DNA from: Onchidella celtica
Lineage: Eukaryota > Mollusca > Gastropoda > Systellommatophora > Onchidiidae
Assembly (NCBI GenBank): GCA_963931925.1
Contig: OZ007583.1
Location: 16,624,548 to 16,688,547, forward strand
Length of the DNA: 64,000 bases
Direction: 5' to 3'
Of the stretch, positions 35,506 to 47,397 are shown piece by piece. A program made the position numbers and the translations under genes. Every line of letters begins with the position of its first letter. The stretch's first letter is position 1. Below the pieces are notes generated by a model, which saw only the letters and a list, made by a program, of their open reading frames with translations, had not been told where the DNA came from and searched no databases.

Positions 35506-35875
35506 GGGCCTTATGGCTTTGTAACTACACTAAGGACCTCTAACAAATGCATTATGATAAGAATAAATGGGAACTGTGAAATGGCCTGGTAAGTGCCACA
35601 ACGCATTTAAACAAGTGTCAAAGTGTACATTTGTTATAGCTCTTCCACATACTAAAAGATCCCCAGTTTTTTCAGAGAATTTAATGGAGAGAGAACAGAC
35701 AAGAACTGTGGCCTCGAAAATGATTTCCCATGAATAACTTGTCTAAATGAGTTTACAAGAACCAAAGATACTAGAAACAATTAGATGAGACACCCCCTTC
35801 CATGCATCTCTAAAAATATCGTGCACACAATTTGAGCGCTGATCGGGGGTGGGGCCCATGGCACATAGCATGAAG

Positions 35876-36140
35876 AGAGTGCTTGATATAATGATAAATT
35901 TATGATGCGAATTTGTGACAGTGCTACTGGGACATAGTTTTCCCTCAGTGATTGGGGTTGTAATTTATTACAAAAAAAGTGACGTCAATTGAGCCCTACT
36001 GCGATTTTTGGCTTTGTAAAATACTGCATATTCATGACTACCGCGCATTCGCCGCTAGGTGGTGGTGCGAAATCTGTGCACGCTAAACGGGCTAGCTGTC
36101 TCATCTTATTATGTCTAGCATCTTTATCTTCGCTATAACT
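35876..36140. repeat. Dispersed repeat R3, unit 2 copy
   Basis: Counterpart of 3690-3965. The minus-strand frame of unit 1 is not kept intact, supporting its rejection as a gene. Confidence 0.6.
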
Positions 36141-37224
36141 CCATTTAACCAAGTGTGACTTCATTTATTGATCGGATGAAATGGCCACAGACGTCTAACT
36201 GTCCCTTTCGTAATGAAAGACTTATCGAGATCTAGTTGTTCACCTACTTTCTCCACATGCAGACGGGCACACCTTTTATCTGTGTTTTTCACAGACGATG
36301 CCTCCCCCCCCCCCCCTACTTCCCCGATCTCCCACGGTAAGGCAGCAAATCGTCACTGCCTTACGATAATAGTATATGTCTGACCAATGTCAAAGGGCAA
36401 CTGACGGTCCATTGTTTTCCTGAACATGAAGGCTATGAAATAATATTACAGAAAAAGAAATGCGCCAAAATGAAAATGTAATAATCCAATAGAATCATAA
36501 TGGCATAAGTCACCAAATGACAGGGAAAAAATAGTTTTTTCTTAATATTTCAAAAGTGTCAAAAAATGGCTTATGCCCTTAGTGTAGAGCGATGACGAAA
36601 TACATGCCTATCATTTCCACTAGCGAAATGCGATCGGAGAACTTAATTTAACTTTTATCTCACTTGAAATTGTTTGTCTTTACCATGCTCTTTATCGGGG
36701 ATCGACAATAACGGTATCCGATATAGAGATCGAGCCTAGTTGTATATTTGTGTACGGGACTTATCAGTACATGTCGCAGAGCACGTCGCCAGACATGATG
36801 AATTGAGTTTTATGCACGCACATTAATTAAACAGAACGCAGTGCAAAAAAAAACCAACTAACAAACAAAACCCGACAGTTCGCTGGCGGAGCGAAAAACA
36901 AAGGCTCCACTTTTTAAGTTTCACACAAAGGAAAAGGCAAACCAGAACATGTTTCGAACTTGCGGTAAGTGAAGCAAAAATAATGCTAAGGTTTAATTAA
37001 CATTAGTATGCTGTGAGCTAGGACAGTTCATTCCATAGACTGCTTGGTGCAATTCATGCAATTTGCAGTGCCCGGTTTGTTAGAGACAGATATATTATGT
37101 TAATAGCCTTGGAGTGCCTTCATAGAGAAAACCGAAAATAAAGGCCGAAATAAAAGGCCATTTATAACCGTGTGAATTAACAGCTGTGAACTCTGGTGAC
37201 CCACAAAGACAACGATTACTGCCG
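36141..37224. other. Non-coding duplicated DNA upstream of DUF229-B
   Basis: Matches 3984-5030. It includes a C-run at 36305-36316. It would contain the promoter and 5' UTR of DUF229-B if the exon call below is right. Confidence 0.4.
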
Positions 37225-37240
37225 ATGAGTGCCGATTTCG
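37225..37240 (+). CDS. Proposed first coding exon of DUF229-B
   Basis: ATGAGTGCCGATTTCG followed by donor GTAAGT (37241). It differs from unit 1 by one base (Ser5 to Phe). It joins in phase with exon 2 at 45110 (TT CAA...), giving Val. The same caveats apply as for 5031-5046. Confidence 0.45.
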
Positions 37241-37391
37241 GTAAGTGGCTCGAAGTTTCGGTAAGTTTTTCGGATTGGCAAGTGATTTCTTATCGGCATT
37301 TCGGCTACCTGTTTGTGTGGATGATGTGTTCTTTTTGTCCGTTGATCTGCACACAAGATGTTCATGAATTATTTGTTCCTAGCTTTCCTTA

Positions 37392-37485
37392 ACCTCTTCA
37401 GCCTTTGTTTCGTGTTGTAGACATGGCACAGTCTCCAAGTTGTCTCTAATGACTTCTCCGAGGACGGGAAAAACGATTGGTGAAT
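37392..37485. repeat. Third, partial copy of the 8170-8590 block
   Basis: It matches 8477-8570 (tagacatggcac, aagttgtctct, tgacttctccg, acgattggtgaa) but sits at a position where unit 1 has no such sequence. The block is therefore mobile or dispersed. Confidence 0.55.
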
Positions 37486-37680
37486 ATAATATGATAATAT
37501 GCTAAAACGCTGATAGCATTAATCACGAGAAATGAACATTCAATTTATGTAAAATGTTTGTGAAATGTAGTTACTTTGGTGGATTCCAAGTTACAACATT
37601 TGTCTAGCTAAGGCAAATACAGAATAAAAACTACTTCACTTGACAAAAAAATTCTTTCATACTTTGAACGTTAAATGCCA

Positions 37681-38344
37681 CAGTCTCACCAAGAAAACTC
37701 GCATGCGATTTTGATAATTATGAAGCTCGTGCGTGCTGAGGCGTGCTGAGGCGTGTTTTGACACGTGTTTTTGGCCCTCACACACCAACTCGTGTCAAAC
37801 TCGTGCCTAGCGGCAGAAAAATAGCTCCAGCCTTATTTTTTCGGCCAGACGTGTGCGATTTCTTGACATGCGAGCGGAGGCGTTCGCCTGGGTTCGTGTC
37901 AGCACGCACCAAACTGATGCGCGCGCATCCACTCAGGAATGTGAAAAATTCGCACACAAGCTCACGCGTACGTGGCAGCCTACTCGTGCGTGTTGACACA
38001 AGCCCACACGTTCGTGTCGACTCGCGCAAGAGTACAGTGAGACTACCCTATAATTATATAGGGCCGGCTTGTGTTATTTCGCTTGGCTCCCGCTTTTATA
38101 CTTGTCCTCCTCCTCCACAATTCGTGCGAGTATAGCACAACTCGTGTGCGAATTGTGCAATTTGGGCTTCAAATCAGTCCTGGCGGGAGGGGGCGAAGGT
38201 TATTCGTGTGCGAGTCGTGTGGGCACGCGTGGGCTCGTGCACGAACGTGTCAGCTTTTGTGCGAATTTTGCTCATGTGCGTGTTGACACGTACGTACACG
38301 ACTTAATTTGACACGTTCGCACACGAGTTTTCTCGGTGAGACTG
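37681..38344. mobile_element. Foldback-type DNA element with 27-bp TIRs and CGTG-rich interior
   Basis: The ends CAGTCTCACCAAGAAAACTC and (reverse complement of the right end) CAGTCTCACCGAGAAAACTC match at 19 of 20 positions and continue for about 7 more. The interior is packed with cgtgtgcga, cgtgtcaa and cgtgtttt-type words in both orientations. This gives spurious open frames on both strands. The left neighbour is host intron and the right neighbour is gypsy gag, with no target duplication. One side was therefore lost by deletion or recombination after insertion. Confidence 0.7.
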
Positions 38345-39455
38345 CGGGATAACTCTGCTCAGCCCCTGGTTGAGTATTCGCCCTGCCCGATGACTCCCAC
38401 TGACTGTCATCGGCTTCCTCATCGCTGGTTAGTACGACTGCGGTCGTCTCTTTCTGTCTCTTCCTACAGAATCTCGCAATATGGAGAAGTGACCCGCACA
38501 CAAAACAACCACGCCCACTCTCACGCTGGGACTTACCTCGGTTGTCCTCGACAGTGGCAGCAGCACCCTTCTTCGTCCTGCCCTTGTCACACTGCCTACT
38601 CAGGTGATTGGGAGAGCCACAGTTGAAGCATACCGGTTTACTCACTCCTAAACCCTTACTTCTGCTCTCCTCAACCCTCTTACCTGACTTCTGCTGTTGC
38701 TCCAGCCCTCGCTTCGACTGATGAGCCTCACTATACAAGTCCGCCATCTCAACTAACTCATGCACGGACTTAGGGTCTCTCTCTTTCAAATATATGGAAA
38801 GATTACAGTCGACAATCTTCAACATCTGCTCCCTGACTAACAGATCCGTAATCCCTTCCGTAGTTCTCTCTGCCTCTGAGAGGTCTACCCACCTCTCAAA
38901 ATATCTCTGCAATCTCACGGACAGCTGCGTATAAGTTTCGTCCTTATCTAGACGACTTTCCCTAAACTTACGCCTATAACCCTCTGCCGTGAGATGATAC
39001 TTCTTGAACAACACCTTCTTTACCTTCTCGTAATCCCTACTGTCTTCATCGCTGAGACCGGAATAAACATCTAACGCCCTGGCAGTTAACAATGCCCCTA
39101 ACATGTCTGCCCAGGTGTCTTCTTCCCAATCATTTGCCTGCGCGAGTCTTTCAAATCTTTTCAAATACGAGTCGAGATCCTCGCGCGAGTCATCAAAAAT
39201 GGCAATTTTGGGTACCTTCGGGGCAGCAGATTTTCCATTCCCTTTAGCATTGTGACACCCGTTTTTGGCTAGTTCCCGTTCGTATTCCATTCTCTCCCTT
39301 TCAAATTGCCTTTCCTTCTCCTTTTCTTCTCGTTCGATAGCCCTTTGTTCTCGGTCGCGCTCCCTTTGGGCTTTCTCTTCGTCCCACCTAATTTTGAATT
39401 CCTCATCACTAATGCCTTCTTGTCTGGCAAGCTTCAGTGCGCCCAGATAGTCCAT
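38345..39455 (-). pseudogene. Ty3/gypsy-type gag, 3'-truncated
   Basis: The ATG is at 39455 (MDYLGALKLARQEG). A highly charged Arg/Glu coiled-coil segment follows, then a capsid-like (SCAN/retrotrans_gag-type) region (FDDSREDLDSYLKRFERLA ... WADMLGALLTARALDVYSGL). Two CCHC zinc knuckles follow: CFNCGSPNHLSRQC and CFVCGSLLHIARFC, both CX2CX4HX4C. After QSYPAV the frame runs into the foldback element at 38344. About 370 gag residues remain; no protease, reverse transcriptase or integrase follows. It lies about 270 bp downstream (minus strand) of a primer-binding site and LTR. The gag frame itself has no stops, so the truncation may be recent. Confidence 0.88.
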
Positions 39456-39722
39456 CAGCAATTGACCTGTAAACAAAGCTAACAATAAAGCGTGGATCGT
39501 AACTGTGAAGTTAACAACAATATTCCTGCAATAGCAAACAACAATTTTCTCTGTGACAAAAGATAAAATTGAACAGTCAATGCACAGGTAAAATCAGAGC
39601 ATGTCGCAGGCACTAAATGTCAATCTCTCTCACTCGCCTCAGGGCAGATGACCTGTCCACACAATCACACAATAGCCCCTTGACACGACCCAGATCAAAA
39701 TTAAATGTTATTTACTAGCAGG

Positions 39723-39740
39723 ATCCCACTTCTGACACCA
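39723..39740 (-). other. Primer-binding site for tRNA-Leu
   Basis: On the minus strand TGGTGTCAGAAGTGGGAT is complementary to the 3' end of a tRNA-Leu (CCA plus acceptor and T-arm). It begins one base after the LTR 3' end. This primes minus-strand DNA synthesis and confirms the orientation of the gypsy element. Confidence 0.85.
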
Positions 39741-39741
39741 T

Positions 39742-41104
39742 TGTGATGTTTCCACTTTCTCTCACTAACTTTCTTCTGACACCAGCCGTGATGGGCACGG
39801 CACAAACACACTAAATAATCGACTATCTCTCTTCTATAAGTTATAACAAACGATATCTGTATTGCTTACATATATACAATAATTATTAATTCATTCAATA
39901 ATAATAGGAACACAGGTCATACAATTTCATGTGAATTTCGATGGAATGAAGTTGATGCAAATCAGTACATGCTAATTAAATGGCTTCGTAATATTCAATT
40001 TCTAGCACATTTTATAAAACACATGGGAACATTCAGCATAAGGAAACCTCTCCTTTAGGGGTGTATGGCGCTATCTGGGCACTGGTTCTTCCTCTCTACC
40101 CTGGCTTGACTGCGCAGTTAGATCAACAGGTATCGGCAGGTACCAATAGGTCGGGAAGCCAAGAAGCCACGATGTCGTTAATCAAAGTACAAGAAGTTGA
40201 GAAGCCAAGAAGCCACGATGTCGTTAATCAAAGTACAAGAAGTTGAGAAGCCAAGAAGGTGTTGTTCTTCCTCCTCTGTAGAAAAACAATCGCAACTTCC
40301 TAATCTACTGCTGGAAGGCATGACTTCCGTACTTACTCCATGACGGATATTCGTCATTAATACTTTTAACCGCTGACACTGTTATAAGTCAGGCTGCAGC
40401 TCCCATACTCCATAGACTCCCATATAGGCAATAGAATAAACGATCAACACAGTTTTAATGATATTTACACGTTCCCCACGAAGAATAACGCTCTCTCTAA
40501 CGGACCCCATCCTATAAGGTTTCGTAACATATATATAACGGCGTTTCCGTGACTCTCTCAGAGGCAGTAGTTATACCAAAGTAAACCCACTAGATTTAGG
40601 TTCTACAATCATGAACATTAAGTAAAATACACATACATCGTACAATTAACTTACCACTCAGCAGCAGCCCAAATGCCGACAAGATACCAAAGATACCACG
40701 CTCTGACAAAGGATGTTTGCGGGTTCCCTGACCTTCCCCACTCACAAGACTAGTACAAAGTTACAGTCGCGGTTGTGGTCTCCTCTTCGGCACGAAGCTG
40801 GTGAGTGCTCTCAGCGGTCTGAAGTTGGAAGGAGCGTTCGGGGATTTATACCCAGTCGGGTAGCGTCCCAAGACGCTCACCGAGTGTACATTAGTTATCC
40901 TAATAGCCACCCCCGTCGACTCCACGTCAAATACTATTGAAGCATCTCTACCCCCCAAGCAATTCCCAGGTGATCTGATCGTCAAGTACGGCGGTCAAGT
41001 AAACATTCCCTACTTTCCCCCTCTGGCATACAATAACTCTGTCTCCCCGCCGTCAACTATCTTCCCACGCTATTTATACCTTGCCAATCTGTCACCCTGT
41101 TACA
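39742..41104 (-). mobile_element. 5' LTR of the partial gypsy element
   Basis: On the minus strand it starts TGTAACAGGGTGACAG (41104) and ends CATCACA (39742), i.e. TG...CA, 1363 bp. The PBS follows immediately. A likely TATA box, GGTATAAATC, lies at about 40853-40844. Unit 1 lacks it: its intron continues across this site (5578 matches 41105). No 3' LTR is present. Confidence 0.78.
40155..40257. repeat. 46-bp tandem duplication within the gypsy LTR
   Basis: Two full units begin gaagccaagaagccacgatg (40155 and 40201), followed by a partial third unit at 40247. Confidence 0.9.
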
Positions 41105-43389
41105 TATACACATTTACAGAATTCTTTTCAGATCGATACAGAACAAATTTTGAGAATTTTACTAAACTATCAAAGTTAATTCTATTTGTAAAATTTAAAT
41201 TGGTGAAGCTTTGAATACCAAACATAAAAAAAGAACTCAAATAGATCGTGAAATGCGCAAAGTGGCCGTTATCGCGCCGATGCGCCGTAAACTCAAACTC
41301 AAACTCAAACCCCGGATAAAACGGCCAGTTTGGTGTCAGTTACACCATGTTTTGATCAGACTAAGTTCAACTTAAAATGTATTGAAATGTCTTCACACTC
41401 ATTCTGGTGTATCAATAAAATCTATCACGGAAGATCAAGATCTGGCTTTTGAACTGACGGGAGAGGTTAACACTAACAGACATCTTTCCTGTCTTCGTTT
41501 ATATTATGAACATCAATTTTTCTCAAGTTTTGGAACATACTGTTCAGTTATAAACTTCTTCATCAGACGAAGAGGCCAAGGGAATGGCACAAGGTGAGGT
41601 TCGGCTTTTTCTCTGTGCACGAACGGCGCTATTGGAGCTGACTTACAGGCGCCCATTTTCAGCACACTCGGCTATCTCTCTGAGACTACTCTAAAGCTTT
41701 CTATACGGTGTTGGTATAATAGACTCGTGCTACTCATTACAATGAATCATCTCAGTAATCGTTTCATCGAATTCAATTAAACTTGGCACAAAGCTTGTAA
41801 ATACTAACAACCCGTAAAGTAAATTTCATCCTCTGTGTAAATCGAATCTGTTTTCGATTTTGCCTCATTGTTCTATCTGTACAAGAGAAGACAATTTACG
41901 GAGTTTTCTCGAAGAGACGCACAGACCCCTCAGTCGATGCCCTTCAACTCCTGATTTGTTGAAAGGTCGGAGGCGGTTGGGGAGTAGGGGGGAGGAGGGA
42001 GATCAGATGTGTTAGGGGCGAGAATTGAAATGTCAGTTCTTCTTTGCTTCCGAGAATTTTTCGGAAATAGAAAAGTTATTAAAAATAGGGGGTTGAAAAA
42101 GAGAAAGCTCGTGAATGAAATTCCACCTGGCGCGTGTGAGTCTAGCAGCATTTGCTTCATGTGACATACAATACGATGTGTGTCAGTGAACATACTGTCC
42201 CCCGCTCACTCTGCTGCACCTTTACTTTCACTCATCACCTGTATGCCTCTTTTTCTGTACCTAAACATCGTTGATGTCGCAGGTGTGATACAATATATTA
42301 AGGTGGTCAGGATGGGAATTTGGATGTTTTGAAACAAGGAAGGAAATAAAAGGTTGACCGTTTTTGGCAAGGACCGTTTCGACGTGAAATTAAAAAAAAA
42401 AAAGTGTTCGACACTTGAGGATTAGTCACTCTACGAAAATTTGGATGCTGGCCAAAAAGGGCGACAAGATCGATATTTTCAAACCAACTTTATGGAGAGC
42501 AGTGAGAAGTATCAGGTGCACGTTTCGAAAATATTCCAACTGGAAGAAAATCTTTTGTGAGAAGCCGCACAGCAGTATCTGAATTTTGAATTTGAGTTTG
42601 GAGAAAGTGCGTGTAAACGATATTTGATAGGGAGAACAAAGGCAATAGACACCACGTAATAGAATGATAGGACAGAAGGAAACCCAACCAGAAATGCTCA
42701 CCAACCAAACGTGTGTCAGGAATTAATAGCAAAATGAATGAACTGAGCAATGAAGGTAATGATAATTCAATAGTTCGACGAAACTTGGATGAATAATGCA
42801 TTATCGTGCCCGCCTCAGAAGTTGAAACTATACACTCTGCTAACCCTTACAAGGGAGTCTGTCTTCAAACATCACTGGATATTTGAATTTTTAGGGCAAA
42901 TATATTGTGTAATGCATAGCTAGAAATAGCTCAAAGGAATTCGCCGCTCCGAGAAAACCAGAGTGGTCTGGACAATTGTAGCTTGTGATAACTATCACTT
43001 CTAAGATGAATTTTGTGATGAAACTTTTCATGCTGCCTTGTATTGGAAAATATGTAACAAATCTTATATTTTAATCATTGGATGTTTTCGTGATCGCGAA
43101 ATTCGGTGTTTGAGACCCATCACAACCAGCCATTTTACCTGCCTCTCGAATATTAGATGATTTATGTAATTCCATTTCCGCGTCCAATTTGATGCAAAAT
43201 TAATAAGAAACACTACAGTACATTCTTTAGCCCACGCAATGAAACATTCGTGGTGACCAGAAGCAAAACAAAGTACAGTGTTCAATTGTAAAGGCGACAT
43301 ATCTGTTGTTTCAAAAAGTCAACTTGTAGTGAAATAAGGCAAAATATACATGGCAAAGAAAAATGGAAGACAAATTAAGCTTCCGGTAT

Positions 43390-43532
43390 ATTAACCTTTT
43401 CTTCTGGAGAAAAACATGTAAAAGGATGGAAAATTGAACCAATAAGCATTATACAAATGTTCTTACTGGTTCATTTGTGTTACTTGTTCAATTTTCCACC
43501 CCGTTTCATTTTTGTTCCTGAGGAAGGTTAAT
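43390..43532. repeat. Foldback element, unit 2
   Basis: Counterpart of 7791-7933, with the same paired arms (ggaaaattgaacc / gttcaattttcc). Confidence 0.65.
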
Positions 43533-43918
43533 ACACCCAGAGCTCGGGTTGTCTTCATTGGCCTTAAATTGTGTTTTATTGTATCGTTTCTGTATTTTTT
43601 CTCACCCGAGACTCTGCTACATACAACTTTTGCTTTTTGCCAAATTTTGACTTTGCTTCAAGCTTTCCTGCGACCCCACAGATTTTCTGTGGTTTTTATA
43701 ATACTTGGTAGTGAAGTAAGTATTTCATGGTCTAGGTCAGTCGCAGCGTCTCTCAAAATGAAGTTTATCTGCTTACAGAAGCGCTGTCCAACTTTACTGG
43801 GATTTTTTGTTTTCTTAAACAGGAAAATCTTTCCTTTATTTTCCTTTTACTATTGTCTTGTGCAATAAGCGCCGAGAGGAGCTGCAGCTTTAGACGTGGG
43901 CCTGATGGGTAGCGTCTG

Positions 43919-44190
43919 TCATGGTTTGGTTGATTCTTTCACTTGTTTCTTTGCCACCTTCTCGCCACCTTTGCCTGGGACGCCGCTTTCCACTCTACAT
44001 CCATGTCCTTTCATGTTGTAAGGTCTGTGCCTCCCTTGTTGTGATGTTCGCTCGGAAGCCTCATGGAGTGACCACGCCTCTCCAACCTTTGTTTTATGTT
44101 CTAGACATGGCACAGTCGCCAAGTTGTCTCTGATGACTTCTCCGACGACGGGAAAACGATTGGTGAACATCAGCAAATAATACTCCACGA
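43919..44190. repeat. Dispersed block with minus-strand open frame, copy B
   Basis: Counterpart of 8321-8590. The minus-strand frame is open for 89 codons but shorter than in unit 1. Confidence 0.4.
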
Positions 44191-44794
44191 ACTAAGGGAC
44201 ACAATCATTATCGCTTCTGGTTTGTTCTATTTCCAATTTGTGAAAAACTGAAGATTGTTTAATATGTAGAAGAGGTATAACAAATACACACTTTGACACT
44301 TGTTTGAATGCATTGTGGCATTTATTAAGCTGTTTTGCAGTTCTGATTTATTCTAAATCCTTATCATAATGCTCAAATTGCAGACGTTTAATGTCGCATT
44401 TCTCAGTTGTGCAAAAAGTGGAATTGGAACAAACAAGAACAAAGGCCACCATAATTGAACGCTATTTTCAGTGTTTCGCAATTTAGTAGTGCAGAAAATG
44501 TTCTTTTTTTTTGGTTTTTTGAATAGTTGGATCTAAATATTTCTTTGCACAAAGTGGATCAGTCAGATTCCATAAAGATTAGTCTGAAAAATAAGCCTAT
44601 GCAAAAATTCACATAAATCCTACGGACAGATGTTGAAAAAAAATTAATGTTAATCCCACTTATTCTAAAAAACAACAAAAAACGCACTATACCCCGCAGT
44701 ATACTCATACGATCAGACTTGTAGTGACTGACTGATAATCTCTCCAATAAGACTTGTATGGTTTGTACAGTATGAAAGTTATTGTCTAAGTACA

Positions 44795-45016
<222 letters not shown>

Positions 45017-45109
45017 CACAGGTTTATTTCAGACAATGCCCAGTATCTTTTCAGATACCGCAATATTTTCATCATTGATGTCATTTTCCACTCTTTTATT
45101 TTTTTTCAG

Positions 45110-47148
45110 TTCAACGATCTTCGGCCAGACCCAAGATCAGTGCATTTCTGTTGTTACTTTCAATAGCCGCTCTGTTTTGCTTGTTCTCCATCGGAGACAA
45201 ATTTCCCCCGGACTTTAAACAATTTCAGCCTGAGTGGAACAGAAAAAGTGCTGAGGTTCGTGTATCAAATGTATGGAGAGATACAGAGAATTCAAACATT
45301 CCCGTCAATGGCAACGAGACTACAATTAATGGAACAGCCGAGCAAAACACTGACACTACTGCCAATGGCGAAGACACGTCCAATACTTTGGCTTGCACAT
45401 TCCCCAATGTAAATCCATTCGACCCCGAAATTATGAAAATTTCACAGCTGGATCAGAAAACACTAGAATGTAAATCACATCTTCCTGACTTGACCTACTT
45501 AGACGGCCGTCAGCTAAAAATAAACCATACGCTGGTTGAAAATGAGGTGGGACGAGAAGATTTCAAGCATTGTAAATATTGTGGTATACTACGGGATCCT
45601 GGTCACGAGAATTCGTTCAAAGAAACCAGCTATGAAATGTTTAATGACATAATCACATTGGCCGAGGACACTGAATATATCAGAGTGGTCTGTGTAAATG
45701 TGAACGATACCACCGTGTCAAAGACGTACTACACTTTAATTGCCAGAAAAAAATATTTAAATGAGCTGGAATCTGTCAGACTGAAAAAACGCCAAGTGGA
45801 GAGAGCTCCACAGGAAACTCTTAGTGTCGTCATGATTGGCATAGACACTTTGTCTAGACACCATCTCTTACGGAGCATGACAAAAACGTACTCTTTTCTG
45901 ACAGATACTCTGAAAGCATTTGACCTAACCATGCACACACAAGTAGGTAAAAATACGTTCCCAAACTATCTTCCTCTATTCACGGGAAGATCTGAGGCAC
46001 ACACAAATCACTTCTGGAATAACAAAAATTATGTAGATGCTTTCGACGTGGCCTGGAAGGTTTATGAACTAGCAGGTTATCGAACTTTCCATACCGACTA
46101 CTGGCCTGTTGTGGGAGGATTTCATTACCTGAAGAAAGGTTTTCAGTTTCCTGCATTCACCTACAATAGTCGACCATTGGATGTCGCTATGGACAAAGAC
46201 AAAGACCTCTGGACAAAACACAAGCAATGTCTTGGTAATAGAGCGGAAATAAGTTTTCATTTCAATTATCTAACTCAGTTTTTGGACGCATTTCCTAAAA
46301 AACCTGTGTTTGCTTTATCGTTCAGTACTAGATTGTGTCACGATAATTTACTAAATGCAAAGATAGCAGATGAACATATTTATTCATTTTTCAAATCCAT
46401 CTACGACAAAGGACATCTCAATAAAACCTTATTGATATTTTTCTCCGATCATGGCCCTCGAGTGGGCCCTGTGCGGGCATCCTACAACGGAATGGTAGAA
46501 GGCAGAAACCCTTTCACCATACTGAGATTTCCTCAGTGGTTCCTGGAGAAATACCCGGAACTTGCCGAAAATCTTCAGACCAATACGAAAAGATTGACGA
46601 CACATTTTGACACCCATGCAACATTACTGGACCTGCTCTACTTCAAATGCAATGACGCGCCTCCTATTTTACCGCCAAAACACGGCATCAGTTTGTTCCA
46701 GAAAATGTCGGTGCAAAGAACTTGTAAAGAAGCGGCCATTCCCCCAGCATTTTGTCTCTGTGGTCAGCGGGACTTTCAGAGTATAAATGTAGAATTGGAA
46801 TTGTCTCACGAACTAGCAAATTTAACTATTCAGAGGATCAATGGGTATAGAAATAAGACAGTGTGTGCTCAGTTAACATTAAAAAGCCTTATGAGAGTTG
46901 TGAGAATCCATTTACCAGAAAAGGCTGCTGAGGAGCGAAAAAACACGACTCTTTTTAAAGTTAAAATACAAACAACACCGGGAGACGCCATATATGAAGC
47001 GTCTGTTTTCCACCATAGTGATAAAAAACAAGCCGTGGTTGCACAAGAGATAGATAGACTAAATCTTTACAGAGGTCAAGCGGACTGTGTTAAAGTAGCC
47101 GCTGGTCGGCCGTTTTGTTACTGCAAAAATTTAATGTCGAAAAGCTAG
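45110..47148 (+). CDS. DUF229 family type II membrane protein, copy B (main exon)
   Basis: This is the second copy of the DUF229 alkaline-phosphatase-superfamily protein, also about 684 residues with the proposed first exon, uninterrupted to TAG at 47146-47148. By eye it differs from copy A at 35 of 665 aligned residues (about 95% identical). The last 60 or so residues are identical. Six changes fall in the membrane segment and just after it. GIDTLSR replaces GIDSLSR, while NTFPNYLPLFTG, FFSDHGPR and HFDTHATLLDL are kept, so both copies look catalytically equivalent. The sequon at NDTI (about residue 184) becomes NDII and is lost. Membership in the family is clear. Whether it is a paralogue or an allele is open. 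Confidence 0.9.
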
Positions 47149-47397
47149 ATAATTGTGTTAATGTTCTCAAGCCTGGGATGTTATCGGTTCTTCCTTAATA
47201 TAGGTGAGATTGAAACTGCAACATATAGCTGGCCCCGTAATGAAACCGGGTAATTCCGGAGGACCTCAAGTAACCGAACAGGGAAAAATACAAAAAAACA
47301 CCAAAAGTCCACGCACTTTCTCAAAAAAAAAAAAAAATATATATATACTGGTACATTTTATATCTTGAGTACATGTTTGGTCACAACACCCTGCTGA

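Noticed and set aside
37743-38311. Several open frames on both strands
   Set aside because: They fall within the CGTG-rich foldback element and reflect its stop-poor composition.
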